From Lysobacter spongiicola DSM 21749 (GTDB lineage Bacteria; Pseudomonadota; Gammaproteobacteria; Xanthomonadales; Xanthomonadaceae), in NCBI RefSeq assembly GCF_900167055.1, contig NZ_FUXP01000001.1, positions 186,001 to 250,000 on the forward strand: DNA of 64,000 bases, given 5' to 3'. Positions 24,972 through 34,529 of the stretch are shown in pieces. Within the stretch, counting starts at the first letter, position 1; the number at the start of each line of letters is the position of its first letter. The notes below the pieces were generated by a model. That model saw only the letters and a list, made by a program, of their open reading frames with translations. It was not told where the DNA came from and did not search any database. The position numbers were made by a program, and so were the translations under genes.

Positions 24972-25358
24972 TCAGCCGCGGATCCCGGCGTCGCGCTCGC
25001 CGGGCGTGCCTTCGTGCCGCTTCCAGGGCCAGCGGCCCTCGAGCTCCACTTCCAGCGAAATGCTGAGGAAGGTGCGGACCAGGACAATCATCCCCAACAC
25101 CAGCACGCCCTCCATGGTCGGCTCGACACTGACCGTGCGGATGATGTCGCCGGCTACCAGCAACTCCAGGCCGAGCAGGATGCTCCGGCCCAGGTCCTGT
25201 CGAAGCTGCTGGTAGCGCCCGATCTCCCCGTCCGGGTGTCGCAGGGTGCGGAACAGCGAGTAGGCGAAACCCAGCACGATCACCGCCACGCCCAGCATTT
25301 CCAGCAGCAGCGTGGCGAACTGCGTGGCCTGGTGCGCGACGTTGCTCAGTGTGTCCAA
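24972..25358 (-). CDS. DUF1622-like membrane protein
   Basis: A membrane protein of about 128 residues with two or three membrane segments (LLLEMLGVAVIVLGFAYSLF, SILLGLELLVAGDIIRTV and VLVLGMIVLVRTFLSISLE). The sequence RTFLSISLEVELEGRWPW is characteristic of DUF1622. I chose a TTG start at 25358 because GGAG precedes it by 7 nt; the reading frame stays open further upstream but that part does not look coding. Function is unknown. Confidence 0.75.
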   Translation of the reverse strand: MDTLSNVAHQATQFATLLLEMLGVAVIVLGFAYSLFRTLRHPDGEIGRYQQLRQDLGRSILLGLELLVAGDIIRTVSVEPTMEGVLVLGMIVLVRTFLSISLEVELEGRWPWKRHEGTPGERDAGIRG

Positions 25359-25440
25359 GGGACGCTCCCGCCGGGGTGGAGGTCCGATGTTCCTTGGCCG
25401 GCGTGACGATGGGGTCCATGCGCGGCATCGAACGAGCAGC

Positions 25441-26903
25441 TCAACCGTTTCCGACGTTCTCGCGTAGCGGGATGCGGTCCGGCCAGCCGCCGGCCAGCGT
25501 CTTGTAGACCGCCACCGCATTGTTGGCGGTCCGGGTGCGGACCGCGGCCAGGGCATCCTGGGCCTGGAGCCGCACCCGTTCGGCGTCCAGCACTTCCAGC
25601 AGGCCCGTGGCTCCGGCGTCGTAGCGGATGCGTGCGAGCTCGGCGGCGCGGGTGCTGTCGAGCGCCGCCTGGCTCAGGTGGGTGTCCTCTTCGCGGGAGC
25701 GCTGGTAGCGCACCAGCGCATTTTCCGTTTCCTCCAGCGCAAGCAGGACGGTCTGCTGGTAGCGCGCGAGTTCGCCCGAAGCATCCGCATCGGCGGCAGC
25801 CATCCGCGCCTTGACCCGTCCGATGTCGAGGAACGACCAGTCGACGCCCAGCGCCACCAGCCGGGTTTCGCTGTCGCGCTCGAACAGGTCACCTGCATCG
25901 ATGGCCTGGCTTCCGATCAAGCCGCCGAGGGTGAACCGCGGGAACAGGTCCGCAGTCGCGACACCGATGCGCGCGGTCGCCGCATGCAGGCGCTGCTCGG
26001 CCGCGGCGATGTCCGGGCGGCGGCGCAGCAGGTGGCCCGGCGTGCCCGGATCCACCGCAGCCGGGATCGCCGGCAAGCCCGCCGGCTGCTCCAGTTGCGT
26101 CAGGAGATCGGAGGGTGCCTTGCCCGTCAGCACGGCGATCCGGTGCATCAGCACCGTCGCTTCCGCCTCCAGCGCCGGCACCCGGGCAAGCGTTGCCTCC
26201 AGTTGGGCACTGGCGCGGGACCGGTCGAAGTCGGTCGCGCTGCCTGCATCCAGGCGCGCCTGCACGATGCGCAGCGTCTCGCGCTGGTTGTCGGCGTTGG
26301 CGCGGGCGACCCGCAAACGCTCCTGCAGGCCGCGCAGGTCCATGTAGCTCTGGACGGTACCGGCCACGATGCTGACCTGCAGGGCACCCAGGTCGGCGGC
26401 GGCAGCGGCGGTGTTGGCCGGCTGGCTTCGATGCCCCGGCGCACGCGGCCGAACAGGTCGAGCTCCCATGCCACGTCGATACCAGCCGAATATCGCTCGC
26501 CATCGCGAGCCGCCCGGTCGACCCCGGGCAACTGGTCCTTGCTTGCCCGCGAATCGCTGGCCTGTCCGCTGGCGGTCACCGTCGGCAACGCATCGAAGCG
26601 GGCCCCGCGCAGGAGCGCGTTGGCGCTGTCGTAGCGTGCCAGGGCGATGCGCAGGTCATGGTTGGCGAGCAGGGCTTCGTCGACCAGGTAGGTCAGCACC
26701 GGATCATCGAAGGCGTTCCAGAAATCCGCGTCCGGGGCCGGTTGCGGCGACGGCTGCGCACTGCCATCGACGCCCGAGTACGCCGGTGGAACCGGCAGGG
26801 TGGGGCGGACATGGTCCGGACCGACGGTACAGGCGGCCAGCGCCAGGGCCAGGATCGACACCGGCAGGAGGCGGAGGGTGGCGCGTGTGCGGTAATCAGG
26901 CAT
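25441..26903 (-). pseudogene. smeX: Outer membrane efflux channel (OprM/OprN/SmeX type), frameshifted
   Basis: Outer membrane factor lipoprotein for the adjacent RND pump. The 5' part (from ATG 26903) has lipobox LAAC, then VGPDHVRP and a TolC-family domain up to ELDLFGRVRRGIEAS. The 3' part continues in another frame with NTAAAAADLGALQVSIVAGT and runs to the normal C-terminus at 25441. A single missing C near 26418-26422 on the plus strand (a run of two where three restore the frame) joins the halves as EASRANTAAA. The start overlaps the pump gene by 8 bp. As written, the product is truncated after about 160 residues. Either the gene is broken or there is a homopolymer sequencing error. Confidence 0.88.
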
Positions 26904-29900
26904 GTTGGATCTCCTGCAGTCCGCTGTCGGACTGTCTGTCGAGTCGGGTAACGAACTTGCGCAGGGCCACGTAGAAGACCGGTGTGAGGAACAGCCCGAA
27001 CAGGGTGACGCCGAGCATTCCGGCGAAGACGGTGATACCGGTAGCGGAGCGGACCTCCGACCCGGCACCGGAAGACAGCACCAGCGGCACCGTGCCGGCG
27101 ATGAAGGCGATCGAAGTCATCACGATCGGGCGCAGGCGCAGGCGACAGGCCTCCAGCGCGGCTTCGACGATGCCCTTGCCCTGCATCTCCAGTTCACGGG
27201 CGAACTCGACGATCAGGATCGCGTTCTTGCATGCCAGGCCCATCAGCACCACCAGCCCGACCTGTACGAACACGTTGTTGTCGCCGCCGGTCAACCACAC
27301 GCCCAGCAACGCCGACAGCAGCGTCATCGGCACGATCAGGATCACCGCGAGCGGCAGGGTCCAGCTTTCGTACAGGGCGGCCAGCACCAGGAAGGCGAGC
27401 ATCACCGCCAGCGGGAACACCACCAGTGCGGCGTTGCCCTGGGTCGCCTGCTGGAAACTCAGGTCGGTCCATTCGGTAGTCATGCCGCCCGGCAGCACCT
27501 CCTGGGCCATCGCTTCCAGCGTCGCCATCGCCTCGCCGGACGACAGCACCGTCGGGTCGGCCTCACCGATCAGGTCGGCGGCGGGATAGCCGTTGTAGCG
27601 GATCACCGGATCCGGCCCGAAGGTACGGCTCACCGTGACCATGCTGCCGATCGGGACCATGTCCCCGCTGGCGTTGCGCGTGCGGAGGTTGGCGATGTCC
27701 GACGCGTTGTCCCGGAACGGGGCGTCGGCTTGGGCGATCACCTGGTAGGTACGGCCGAAGCGGTTGAAGTCGTTGACGTAGGACGAGCCCAGGTAGGTCT
27801 GCAGGGTGCCGAAGAGGTCGGTCATCAACACCCCCTGGGCCTTGGCCTTCAACCGGTCGACGTCCACGTCGAGCTGCGGCACGTTGGCCTGGTAGGTGCT
27901 GATGGGGAAGCCCATGCCGGGCGTCTGCGACACCGCACCCGAGAACCCGTTGACCGCGTCCTGCAGGGCGCCGTAGCCCAGCCCCGCCCGGTCCTGGATG
28001 AAGAGCGAATAGCCCGAGCCGGTGCCGAGCCCGAGGATCGGCGGCGGCATGATCGAGAAGCCGAATCCCTCCTGGATGCCGGCGAGCTTCTGGTTGAGCT
28101 CGGCATTGATCTCGGCAGCGCTGCGGTCACGGTCGCCAAACGGCTCCAACCCGAAGAAGACCGTGCCGGTGTTCGGCGTGTTGGTGAACTGCAATGCGTT
28201 CAGGCCCGGGAAGGCGATGGCCGAACTCACGCCTTCGGTTTCCATGGCGATCGTACTCATCTTGCGGATCACTTCATTGGTACGCTCCAGCGATGCGCCC
28301 TCGGGCAGCTTGGCGCCGCCAATCAGGTACAGCTTGTCCTGGGTGGGAATGAAGCCGCCGGGCACCGCCTGGAACATGATCCCGGCGCCGATCAGCAGCA
28401 ACAGGTACACACCGAACACCGCGCCGCGCTTGCCCAGCGAACGGGAGACCGCAGTCTGGTAACGCCCGGAACTGGCATTGAAGAAGCGGTTGAACGGGCG
28501 GAACACCCAGCCGAAGAGGCGGTCGATCAGCCGCGTCGGTCCATCCTTCGCGGCGCCGTGCGGCTTGAGCAGCATGGCGGCCAGGGCGGGGGAGAGGGTC
28601 AGCGAGTTGATCGCCGAGATGACGGTCGAGATCGCAATGGTGACCGCGAACTGCTTGTAGAACTGGCCGGTCACGCCCGAGAGGAACGCCATCGGTACGA
28701 ACACCGCGCACAGCACAGCGGCAATCGCGATGATCGGCCCGGATACCTCCTTCATCGCCTGGTGCGCGGCAGCCAGCGGGGTCAGGCCTTCCTCGATGTT
28801 CCGCTCGACGTTCTCGACCACCACGATCGCGTCGTCGACGACGATGCCGATCGCGAGCACCAGTCCGAACAGGGTCAGCGTATTGATCGTGAAGCCCAGC
28901 AGGTACAGCGCGGCGAAGGTGCCGACGATCGACACCGGGACGGCCAGCAACGGAATGATCGATGCCCGCCAGGTCTGCAGGAACAGGATCACCACCAGCG
29001 CCACCAGCAGGACGGCCTCGAGCAGCGTGGTGACCACCGCCTTGATCGAGTCGCGCACGAACACCGTCGGGTCGTAGACGACCTTGTACTCGAGCCCCTC
29101 GGGGAAGCGGGTCGAGAGTTCGGCCATCTTCTCGCGCACGGCATTGGACAGTTCGATCGAGTTCGCGCCGGGGGATTCGAATATCGGTATGGCCACCGCG
29201 TCCTTGTTGTCCAGCTGCGAGCGCAGCGTGTAGTCGCCCGCGCCCAGCTCCAGCCGTGCCACGTCCGAGAGGCGCACCACCTCGCCATCGCCGCCACTCT
29301 TGATCACGATGTCGCCGAACTCGCGCTCGGTCTGCAGGCGGCCCTGTGCGTTGATGGAAACAAGGAAGTCGCTGCCGTTGGGCGTGGGCTCCGCGCCCAA
29401 CTGTCCGGCGGACACCTGCACGTTCTGCTCGCGCACGGCCTGCACCACGTCGCCTGCCGTCAGGCCGCGCGAGGCAACCTTGTCGGGATCGAGCCAGATG
29501 CGCATGGCGTAGTCACCCGAGCCGAACAGGCCGGCTTGGCCAACGCCGGGGATGCGCGCGATCTCGTCCTTGATCTTCAAGGTCGCGTAGTTGCGCATGT
29601 AGAGGGAGTCGTAGCGGCCGTCCGGGGAGACCAGGTGCACGACCATCGTCAACGTCGGCGACTGCTTCTGGGTGGTCACGCCTTGCCGGCGCACGTCCTC
29701 CGGCAACCGCGCCTGGGCCTGGCTGACGCGGTTCTGCACCTGTACCTGGGCCTGGTCGGGATCCGTGCCGGGGCGGAAGGTCACGGTGGTGACCAGCACG
29801 CCGTCCGAACCTGCGACCGATTTCATGTACATCATGTCTTCGACGCCGTTGATCGCCTCCTCGAGCGGAGCGGCGACCGTCTCGGCGATCACCTTCGGGT

Positions 29901-30063
29901 TGGCGCCGGGGTAGACCGCACGCACCTGCACGGAAGGCGGCACGACGTCGGGATACTCGCTGACCGGCAACAGCGGGATCGCGATCACGCCCGCGGCGAA
30001 GATCACGATCGAGAGCACTGCGGCGAAGATCGGGCGATCAATGAAAAACCTGGAAAAGTCCAT
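26896..30063 (-). CDS. smeW: RND multidrug efflux permease (MexF/SmeW type)
   Basis: Inner-membrane proton/drug antiporter of the HAE1 family with 1055 residues. It starts MDFSRFFIDRPIFAAVLSI and carries the MexF-like segment NRVSQAQARLPEDVRRQGV. The proton relay is visible in TM4 as GIVVDDAIVVVENVERN. The twelve-helix layout with two large periplasmic loops is typical. I chose the start at 30063, since upstream residues do not match the family. Its 3' end overlaps the channel gene. The order SDR-adaptor-pump-channel with divergent LysR resembles the Stenotrophomonas smeU1-smeVWX locus. Confidence 0.93.
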   Translation of the reverse strand: MDFSRFFIDRPIFAAVLSIVIFAAGVIAIPLLPVSEYPDVVPPSVQVRAVYPGANPKVIAETVAAPLEEAINGVEDMMYMKSVAGSDGVLVTTVTFRPGTDPDQAQVQVQNRVSQAQARLPEDVRRQGVTTQKQSPTLTMVVHLVSPDGRYDSLYMRNYATLKIKDEIARIPGVGQAGLFGSGDYAMRIWLDPDKVASRGLTAGDVVQAVREQNVQVSAGQLGAEPTPNGSDFLVSINAQGRLQTEREFGDIVIKSGGDGEVVRLSDVARLELGAGDYTLRSQLDNKDAVAIPIFESPGANSIELSNAVREKMAELSTRFPEGLEYKVVYDPTVFVRDSIKAVVTTLLEAVLLVALVVILFLQTWRASIIPLLAVPVSIVGTFAALYLLGFTINTLTLFGLVLAIGIVVDDAIVVVENVERNIEEGLTPLAAAHQAMKEVSGPIIAIAAVLCAVFVPMAFLSGVTGQFYKQFAVTIAISTVISAINSLTLSPALAAMLLKPHGAAKDGPTRLIDRLFGWVFRPFNRFFNASSGRYQTAVSRSLGKRGAVFGVYLLLLIGAGIMFQAVPGGFIPTQDKLYLIGGAKLPEGASLERTNEVIRKMSTIAMETEGVSSAIAFPGLNALQFTNTPNTGTVFFGLEPFGDRDRSAAEINAELNQKLAGIQEGFGFSIMPPPILGLGTGSGYSLFIQDRAGLGYGALQDAVNGFSGAVSQTPGMGFPISTYQANVPQLDVDVDRLKAKAQGVLMTDLFGTLQTYLGSSYVNDFNRFGRTYQVIAQADAPFRDNASDIANLRTRNASGDMVPIGSMVTVSRTFGPDPVIRYNGYPAADLIGEADPTVLSSGEAMATLEAMAQEVLPGGMTTEWTDLSFQQATQGNAALVVFPLAVMLAFLVLAALYESWTLPLAVILIVPMTLLSALLGVWLTGGDNNVFVQVGLVVLMGLACKNAILIVEFARELEMQGKGIVEAALEACRLRLRPIVMTSIAFIAGTVPLVLSSGAGSEVRSATGITVFAGMLGVTLFGLFLTPVFYVALRKFVTRLDRQSDSGLQEIQHA

Positions 30064-30201
30064 GGCGATGAGTCCTTGCACGGCGAACGCCGCGTGAGTC
30101 GGGCCTTCCCTCCCGCGGTGCGGGAAGGTGGCGTGGTGCACTTGCTTGATGCGCGGAGGCGCTGCCGGCCGTTGCAAAGACCGGCAGCCCGGTCGGCGGC
30201 T

Positions 30202-31449
30202 TCAGCCTGAGGAGGGCTCCGCCCCGGCCCCGCTGCCCGCTACCTGCTGCGCCGGCGGGGCGCCCATCACCACCGGCTGCGGATCGACCTGCATGCCGGG
30301 GTAGAACACCTTCTGTACGCCGTGCACGATGACGCGGTCATCGCTTTCCAGGCCGTTGACGATCCGCAACCCGTCGGCGGTGTCACCCAGACGGACATCC
30401 TTTCGCACTGCAGTGTCGTCGGGACCGATGACGTAGACATAGTTCCGGTCCTGGTCGGTCATGATCCCCTTCTCGTCCACGAGCATCGCGTCGCTCTCGT
30501 TGCGCGCGAGCAGTTGCACGCGGGCGAACAGGCCCGGCGTGAACAAGCGGTCCGGGTTGGGCAGCACCGCGCGCAGACCGATGGTGCCGGTGGCCGGATC
30601 AACCTGGTTGTCGACGAAATCCACCACGCCTTCGTATGGATAGCCGTCGGTGCCGGAAAGACCAATTCGTACCGGGTTGCCGGAGTCGGCGCGGTCGCCG
30701 CTGCGCATCAGGGCCTGGTACTTCAGGAACGTCTGTTCGTCCCCCTCGAAATACACATGCACCGGGTCCAGCGACACCACGCTGGTCAACACCGTCGTGT
30801 CCGCCTGGGCAAGGTTGCCGGCCGTGATCATCGCCCGGCCGGCCCGACCCGAGATGGGCGCGCGTACCTGGGTGAACTGCAGGTCCAGTCGTGCCCTCGC
30901 AACGGCGGCCTCCGCCGCACGCACGGCGGCGGTGCCCTGTGCGGCCCCCGCCGAACGCGCCTCGGCCTCTTCGCGGGAGATCGCGCGCGCCTCCACGAGG
31001 GACCGTGCGCGTTCGTCCTGCGCCCGAGCGAGCTTCGCTTCGCTGCGCGCACGTTCAAGATCGGCTTCGGCCTGGGCCAGCGCGGCGCGGTAGGGCCGCG
31101 GGTCGATCTCGAACAGGAGATCGCCCTTGGCGACTTCCTGGCCTTCTTCGAATGCGACACGCTCGACATAGCCGCTCACGCGGGGCCTGAGCTCCACCGA
31201 ACCGACCGCTTCGATCCTGCCGTTGAACTCGTCCCACTGCTGCACGGGTTTCTCCACCACCTGGGCGACGCTGACCTGGGGCGCGGGCATCGCGTCGCCG
31301 GGCGCGGCCTTGCTGCCACCGCAGCCCGAGATGGCCAGGAGTACAGCGGCCGCCATGGCGAGCTCCGGCAACGCCCCGAACCGGGGCCGCGCAGGTGGTA
31401 TCGGAGAGGGGAGGGAGAGGGGATTGCGGGGATGACGGGGGGAGGTCAT
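30202..31449 (-). CDS. smeV: RND efflux periplasmic adaptor (MexE/SmeV type)
   Basis: Periplasmic membrane fusion lipoprotein linking pump and outer membrane channel. From ATG 31449 there are 415 residues. An N-terminal signal with lipobox ISGC is followed by barrel-sandwich segments (VSGYVERVAFEEGQEVAKGD), an alpha-hairpin of Ala/Arg-rich coiled coil and the second lipoyl half (VRAPISGRAGRAMI). Its start overlaps the stop of the SDR gene as ATGA, so the genes are translationally coupled. The pump gene follows after about 140 bp. Confidence 0.9.
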   Translation of the reverse strand: MTSPRHPRNPLSLPSPIPPARPRFGALPELAMAAAVLLAISGCGGSKAAPGDAMPAPQVSVAQVVEKPVQQWDEFNGRIEAVGSVELRPRVSGYVERVAFEEGQEVAKGDLLFEIDPRPYRAALAQAEADLERARSEAKLARAQDERARSLVEARAISREEAEARSAGAAQGTAAVRAAEAAVARARLDLQFTQVRAPISGRAGRAMITAGNLAQADTTVLTSVVSLDPVHVYFEGDEQTFLKYQALMRSGDRADSGNPVRIGLSGTDGYPYEGVVDFVDNQVDPATGTIGLRAVLPNPDRLFTPGLFARVQLLARNESDAMLVDEKGIMTDQDRNYVYVIGPDDTAVRKDVRLGDTADGLRIVNGLESDDRVIVHGVQKVFYPGMQVDPQPVVMGAPPAQQVAGSGAGAEPSSG

Positions 31450-32270
31450 GACGGTTGGTCCTTGTTGGATCCTGCAAGTGAAAAACGGCCCAGCAGCGCT
31501 CGGATGTCGGCGAGGGATTGGCACCGCGCATCCGCCGGGGGCTGCTCGCTGCCTGGGCCAAAAGAAGAAGTGGAGATGGAGGGCGACTGCCGGGGGTAGT
31601 GCACGACGGCTTCGTCGGCACCGCTCCGGGTCACCAGCGCCACTGCGTGCTCGGCGATGGTCTGTGCGCGCGGCCACTGGCTGCCCGCGTGTGCCTGGTT
31701 GTGTTCGGTCGCGACGGGAAGATCCACCGTCAGCAGTTGCACCCTGACCGAGAGCGCACGTGCCTCGTCGTGCAGCACCATCGCAAGCATGCGAAGTGCG
31801 GCGGCGGCGATGGAACGGTGCCCGTAGCCGGCCCACGGCCGTTCGCTGCCCGGACCACCGACCATCAGGTAGCCGCCGCGGCCTGCTTCCACCAGGAGGG
31901 GCAGCAGGTGTCGCGCCGCCGCAAGGTGCGGAAGCAGGTCAGCCTCCAACTTGCCCTGCAGCAACGAGCTCGATTGATCGAGCACGCGGCCGCGGCACGC
32001 CCCTGCCGTGCCACAAACGCTGGCGACGATGCCGGCTATGGGCCGGTCCAGCGCCCGGAGATCTTCGGCCAGAGCGGATGCCTGGGCATCGGTCGCCACC
32101 GAGCCTGGCACCAGGGTGATCGGCGAGTGTCCATGCTCCGTGCGTAGCGAAGCCAGGCCGTCTTCCCGCCGCGCCACGGCGGCGACCGGGTAGCCGGCAG
32201 CGAGTGCGGCGCGGACCACGGCACGGCCGATGCCACCCGTGGCGCCAAGCACGATGAAGAGCGGCTTCAT
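31446..32270 (-). CDS. smeU1: Short-chain dehydrogenase/reductase leading the efflux operon
   Basis: NAD(P)-binding protein of 274 residues. The Rossmann motif LGATGGIGRAV is at residues 8-18. The catalytic region GYGHRSIAAAAL has Tyr but the classical YxxxK is replaced (Y-G-H-R-S), so activity as a reductase is uncertain. It is the first gene of the efflux operon and overlaps the adaptor gene by 4 bp. In Stenotrophomonas the smeVWX operon also begins with an SDR gene (smeU1). A role in modifying a pump substrate or inducer is inference. Confidence 0.75.
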   Translation of the reverse strand: MKPLFIVLGATGGIGRAVVRAALAAGYPVAAVARREDGLASLRTEHGHSPITLVPGSVATDAQASALAEDLRALDRPIAGIVASVCGTAGACRGRVLDQSSSLLQGKLEADLLPHLAAARHLLPLLVEAGRGGYLMVGGPGSERPWAGYGHRSIAAAALRMLAMVLHDEARALSVRVQLLTVDLPVATEHNQAHAGSQWPRAQTIAEHAVALVTRSGADEAVVHYPRQSPSISTSSFGPGSEQPPADARCQSLADIRALLGRFSLAGSNKDQPS

Positions 32271-32611
32271 TGTCCCGCCCTCGGGATTTTTTCTCCCGTG
32301 AACGGGATGTCAAGCCCGTGACAGGAGGATCTGGCCAAGTGCCGGCCGAAAGCGATGGCGGCCATCGACCCGACGGACCGGTCGCCGGACACGCCCGCCG
32401 CTGCTGGGTTCGCGCCAGACACATGGGCCTCTTGGGCTGTCGGGGTCGGGGCATGCAGCTGGGGGAAAGCGAGTGGCATGGGGCGGCCTGCGGGTGGTCC
32501 TGTCGGGTCAGGACACAGCCTATGGCCGCGATGGCTGCTTGATTAGCCATCGGATCGGGGAATAATTGTCCCGAACGCGGGTCAATGGACTGCGCGCACA
32601 ACGGAGGCACC
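32271..32611. other. Divergent regulatory region between SDR gene and LysR gene
   Basis: This 341-bp gap holds no convincing gene; the open frames in it lack ribosome binding sites and family resemblance. It should contain the promoters of the efflux operon (leftward) and of the LysR gene (rightward), and probably LysR binding sites of T-N11-A type, which I could not define with confidence. Confidence 0.6.
32539..32566 (+). promoter_or_regulatory. Predicted sigma70 promoter of LysR gene
   Basis: TTGATT (-35, 32539-32544), a 16-bp spacer and AATAAT (-10, 32561-32566) match the consensus at 4/6 and 5/6 positions. It lies 45 bp before the LysR start in otherwise GC-rich DNA. Confidence 0.55.
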
Positions 32612-33649
32612 ATGGCCCGCGATCTCAACGACACCCTGATTTTCGTGAAGGTGGTCGAGCACGGCAGCTTCATCGCCGCCGCCCGGTCACTCCGACTGCC
32701 CAAGACCACCGTCAGCCGCAAGGTCCAGGACCTGGAAGCGCGACTGGGCGCGCAACTGCTGCACCGGACCACGCGCAAGCTCGGTGTCACCGAGGCAGGC
32801 AACATCTACTTCGAACACTGCAAGCGCATCGCGCGTGAACTCGATGAAGCCGAGAACGCGGTGGGGCAACTGCAGAGCGGACCGCGTGGCTGGCTGCGCT
32901 TCACCGCCCCTTACGACATCGGCATCACCTGGATCGCGCCGCTGCTCGGGGAGTTCCACGCCCGCCACCCGGAAGTGCGGGTGGAGATGCAACTGACCAA
33001 CGAGTCACTCGACCTGATCGACAAAGAGCTCGATGTCGCACTGCGCATCGGCAACCTGCCGGACTCGAACCTGGTGGCGCGACGACTTGCGGTATTTCGC
33101 ACCCAGGTGTACGCAAGCCAGTCCTATCTCGCGCGACACGGGGAGCCACTTCATCCCGACGACCTGCGCCACCACCGTACGCTGGCCATGCTCAAGTCAC
33201 GTCGCAACGGCCACTACGCGTGGACGCTCGACGATGGCAATGGCGAGGTGGACTATCCGGTCGACCCGGTGCTGGTCGCGAACGATCCCGGGCCCTTGAA
33301 GGGTGCGCTGCTGTGCGGCGAGGGGCTGATGCTGGCCAGTGACGTTACGATCAAGGCCTATGCCGAGCGCGGCAACGTCCAGCGGGTGCTCGCTGGATGG
33401 ACCGGTCCGAAACTCGATTTCAACGCGCTGTTCCCGGGCGGCCGCGTGCAGTCGCCGAAAGTCCGCGCGTTCGTCGATTTCCTGGTCGAGCGCTTGAACT
33501 TCGACGCCGACTACATGCAGACGTTGTGCCCCAACCAGCGGCAGGGAGAGAAGGGCGCTTGCGACGGCACGGTTCCACTCGAGGCGCAGAAGGCCGCGGA
33601 AGTCGCGACCACCGCCGCTAGGCGCAAGGCCGAGGAGATCGCCGCCTGA
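32612..33649 (+). CDS. LysR-family transcriptional regulator (SmeRv-like)
   Basis: LysR-type regulator of 345 residues. The winged helix is at residues 5-65 (FVKVVEHGSFIAAARSLRLP and VSRKVQDLEARLGAQLLHR), followed by a substrate-binding domain (LRFTAPYDIGITWIAPLLGEF). The ATG at 32612 follows ACGGAGG by a normal spacing. A C-terminal tail rich in Ala, Glu and Lys extends about 35 residues beyond the usual end. It is divergent from the SDR-led efflux operon, as smeRv is from smeU1-smeVWX, so it probably controls that operon. Confidence 0.88.
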   Translation: MARDLNDTLIFVKVVEHGSFIAAARSLRLPKTTVSRKVQDLEARLGAQLLHRTTRKLGVTEAGNIYFEHCKRIARELDEAENAVGQLQSGPRGWLRFTAPYDIGITWIAPLLGEFHARHPEVRVEMQLTNESLDLIDKELDVALRIGNLPDSNLVARRLAVFRTQVYASQSYLARHGEPLHPDDLRHHRTLAMLKSRRNGHYAWTLDDGNGEVDYPVDPVLVANDPGPLKGALLCGEGLMLASDVTIKAYAERGNVQRVLAGWTGPKLDFNALFPGGRVQSPKVRAFVDFLVERLNFDADYMQTLCPNQRQGEKGACDGTVPLEAQKAAEVATTAARRKAEEIAA

Positions 33650-33661
33650 GGCGCTATCGGC

Positions 33662-34066
33662 TCAATGGGTGGAAGGGGGCGCGCTGACCGGCGCCTCCGC
33701 GCGCGGCAGCTCCCGCTCCAGGCGCTCCTGGAACGCCTCCAGGCTCATCCCCTGCAGGCGCGCGTCTTCCTCTGCCGCCGCACGCAACGCATCGGAGAAC
33801 TTCAGGGTTACCTTGTTGCCCGCTCGCTCGTGCATGGCCGCTGCGCGCTTCAGCATGGACAGGATGGTCGCCGCGCTGTCCGACCCGCCGACCATCCGGC
33901 CATCGAGGCCGAGCACCCATTCGCCGTCTTTCCGGGCAATACCGCCGAGCAGCTGCCCACTCGGGTCCCGCAGCTCGGCATGCCCTTCGACCGTACCGCC
34001 ACCGTCTTCATTGCGGTCCTGCTTCTTCCGGTTGGCATCACGCTTGGCTTTTGAACGCACGGTCAT
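33662..34066 (-). CDS. Hypothetical protein with basic N-terminus and RHH-like C-terminal part
   Basis: A 134-residue protein I do not recognise. The first 20 residues are very basic (KAKRDANRKKQDR), the middle has a beta-like segment GQLLGGIARKDGEWVLGLDG, and the C-terminal third (VTLKFSDALRAAAEEDARLQ then GMSLEAFQERLERE) looks like the helix-helix part of a ribbon-helix-helix or ParD-like fold. Base composition and codon use match the neighbours. It is the last gene of the leftward copper cluster or a separate unit. Confidence 0.65.
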   Translation of the reverse strand: MTVRSKAKRDANRKKQDRNEDGGGTVEGHAELRDPSGQLLGGIARKDGEWVLGLDGRMVGGSDSAATILSMLKRAAAMHERAGNKVTLKFSDALRAAAEEDARLQGMSLEAFQERLERELPRAEAPVSAPPSTH

Positions 34067-34084
34067 GGGTGTGTGTACCTGATG

Positions 34085-34438
34085 TCAGGCCGCCATTCTC
34101 GCGCAAGTGTCGGCGCAACGGCGGCAGATGTCGGCGCAGCGCTGCATCTCGGCGTCCTCGCCCATGCTGGCGCAATGGTCGGCGCACTTGCGGCAAACCT
34201 CCGCACATGCGCCACAGGTGTACTGGTGTACTTCGGCGCCGCGCAGCATCGCATCGGCACTGGTGGCACAGATGTCCGCGCAGACGGACATCAACGCGAT
34301 ATGCGAGGGCTCGGCGTGCTTGCCGCCCTTGGACAGGCAATAGCTGATCGTCTCCAGGCAGATCGCGTGGCAACGGGTGCAGTTGTCGATGCACTCGTTC
34401 ATCTCGGGGCTGCGGTGTTCGGCGCTGTGATGTGTCAT
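34085..34438 (-). CDS. Csp-like cysteine-rich four-helix copper storage protein
   Basis: A 117-residue protein with 16 cysteines arranged as CxxC and Cx3C pairs along helices (NECIDNCTRCHAICLETISYC, then VCRKCADHCASM and ICRRCADTC), the pattern of the DUF326/Csp family that stores many Cu(I) ions inside a four-helix bundle. No signal peptide is evident, so it resembles the cytosolic Csp3 type. I chose ATG 34438, preceded by a GGAG-type site. It follows DUF411, copB and copA on the same strand. Confidence 0.88.
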   Translation of the reverse strand: MTHHSAEHRSPEMNECIDNCTRCHAICLETISYCLSKGGKHAEPSHIALMSVCADICATSADAMLRGAEVHQYTCGACAEVCRKCADHCASMGEDAEMQRCADICRRCADTCARMAA

Positions 34439-34529
34439 GTCGGGCTCCTGGTAGCTGGAAGCGGACGATCCGGTGCGTCCGCGGCACCGGCCCAACCTAG
34501 CGCCGCCCGTGTTTCCCCGATGTCAGCGG

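Noticed and set aside
26902-30210. 1102-codon plus-strand frame opposite the RND pump
   Set aside because: Composition (His, Gln, Arg, Gly rich) is that of an antisense shadow; the minus strand encodes an unmistakable MexF-like pump.
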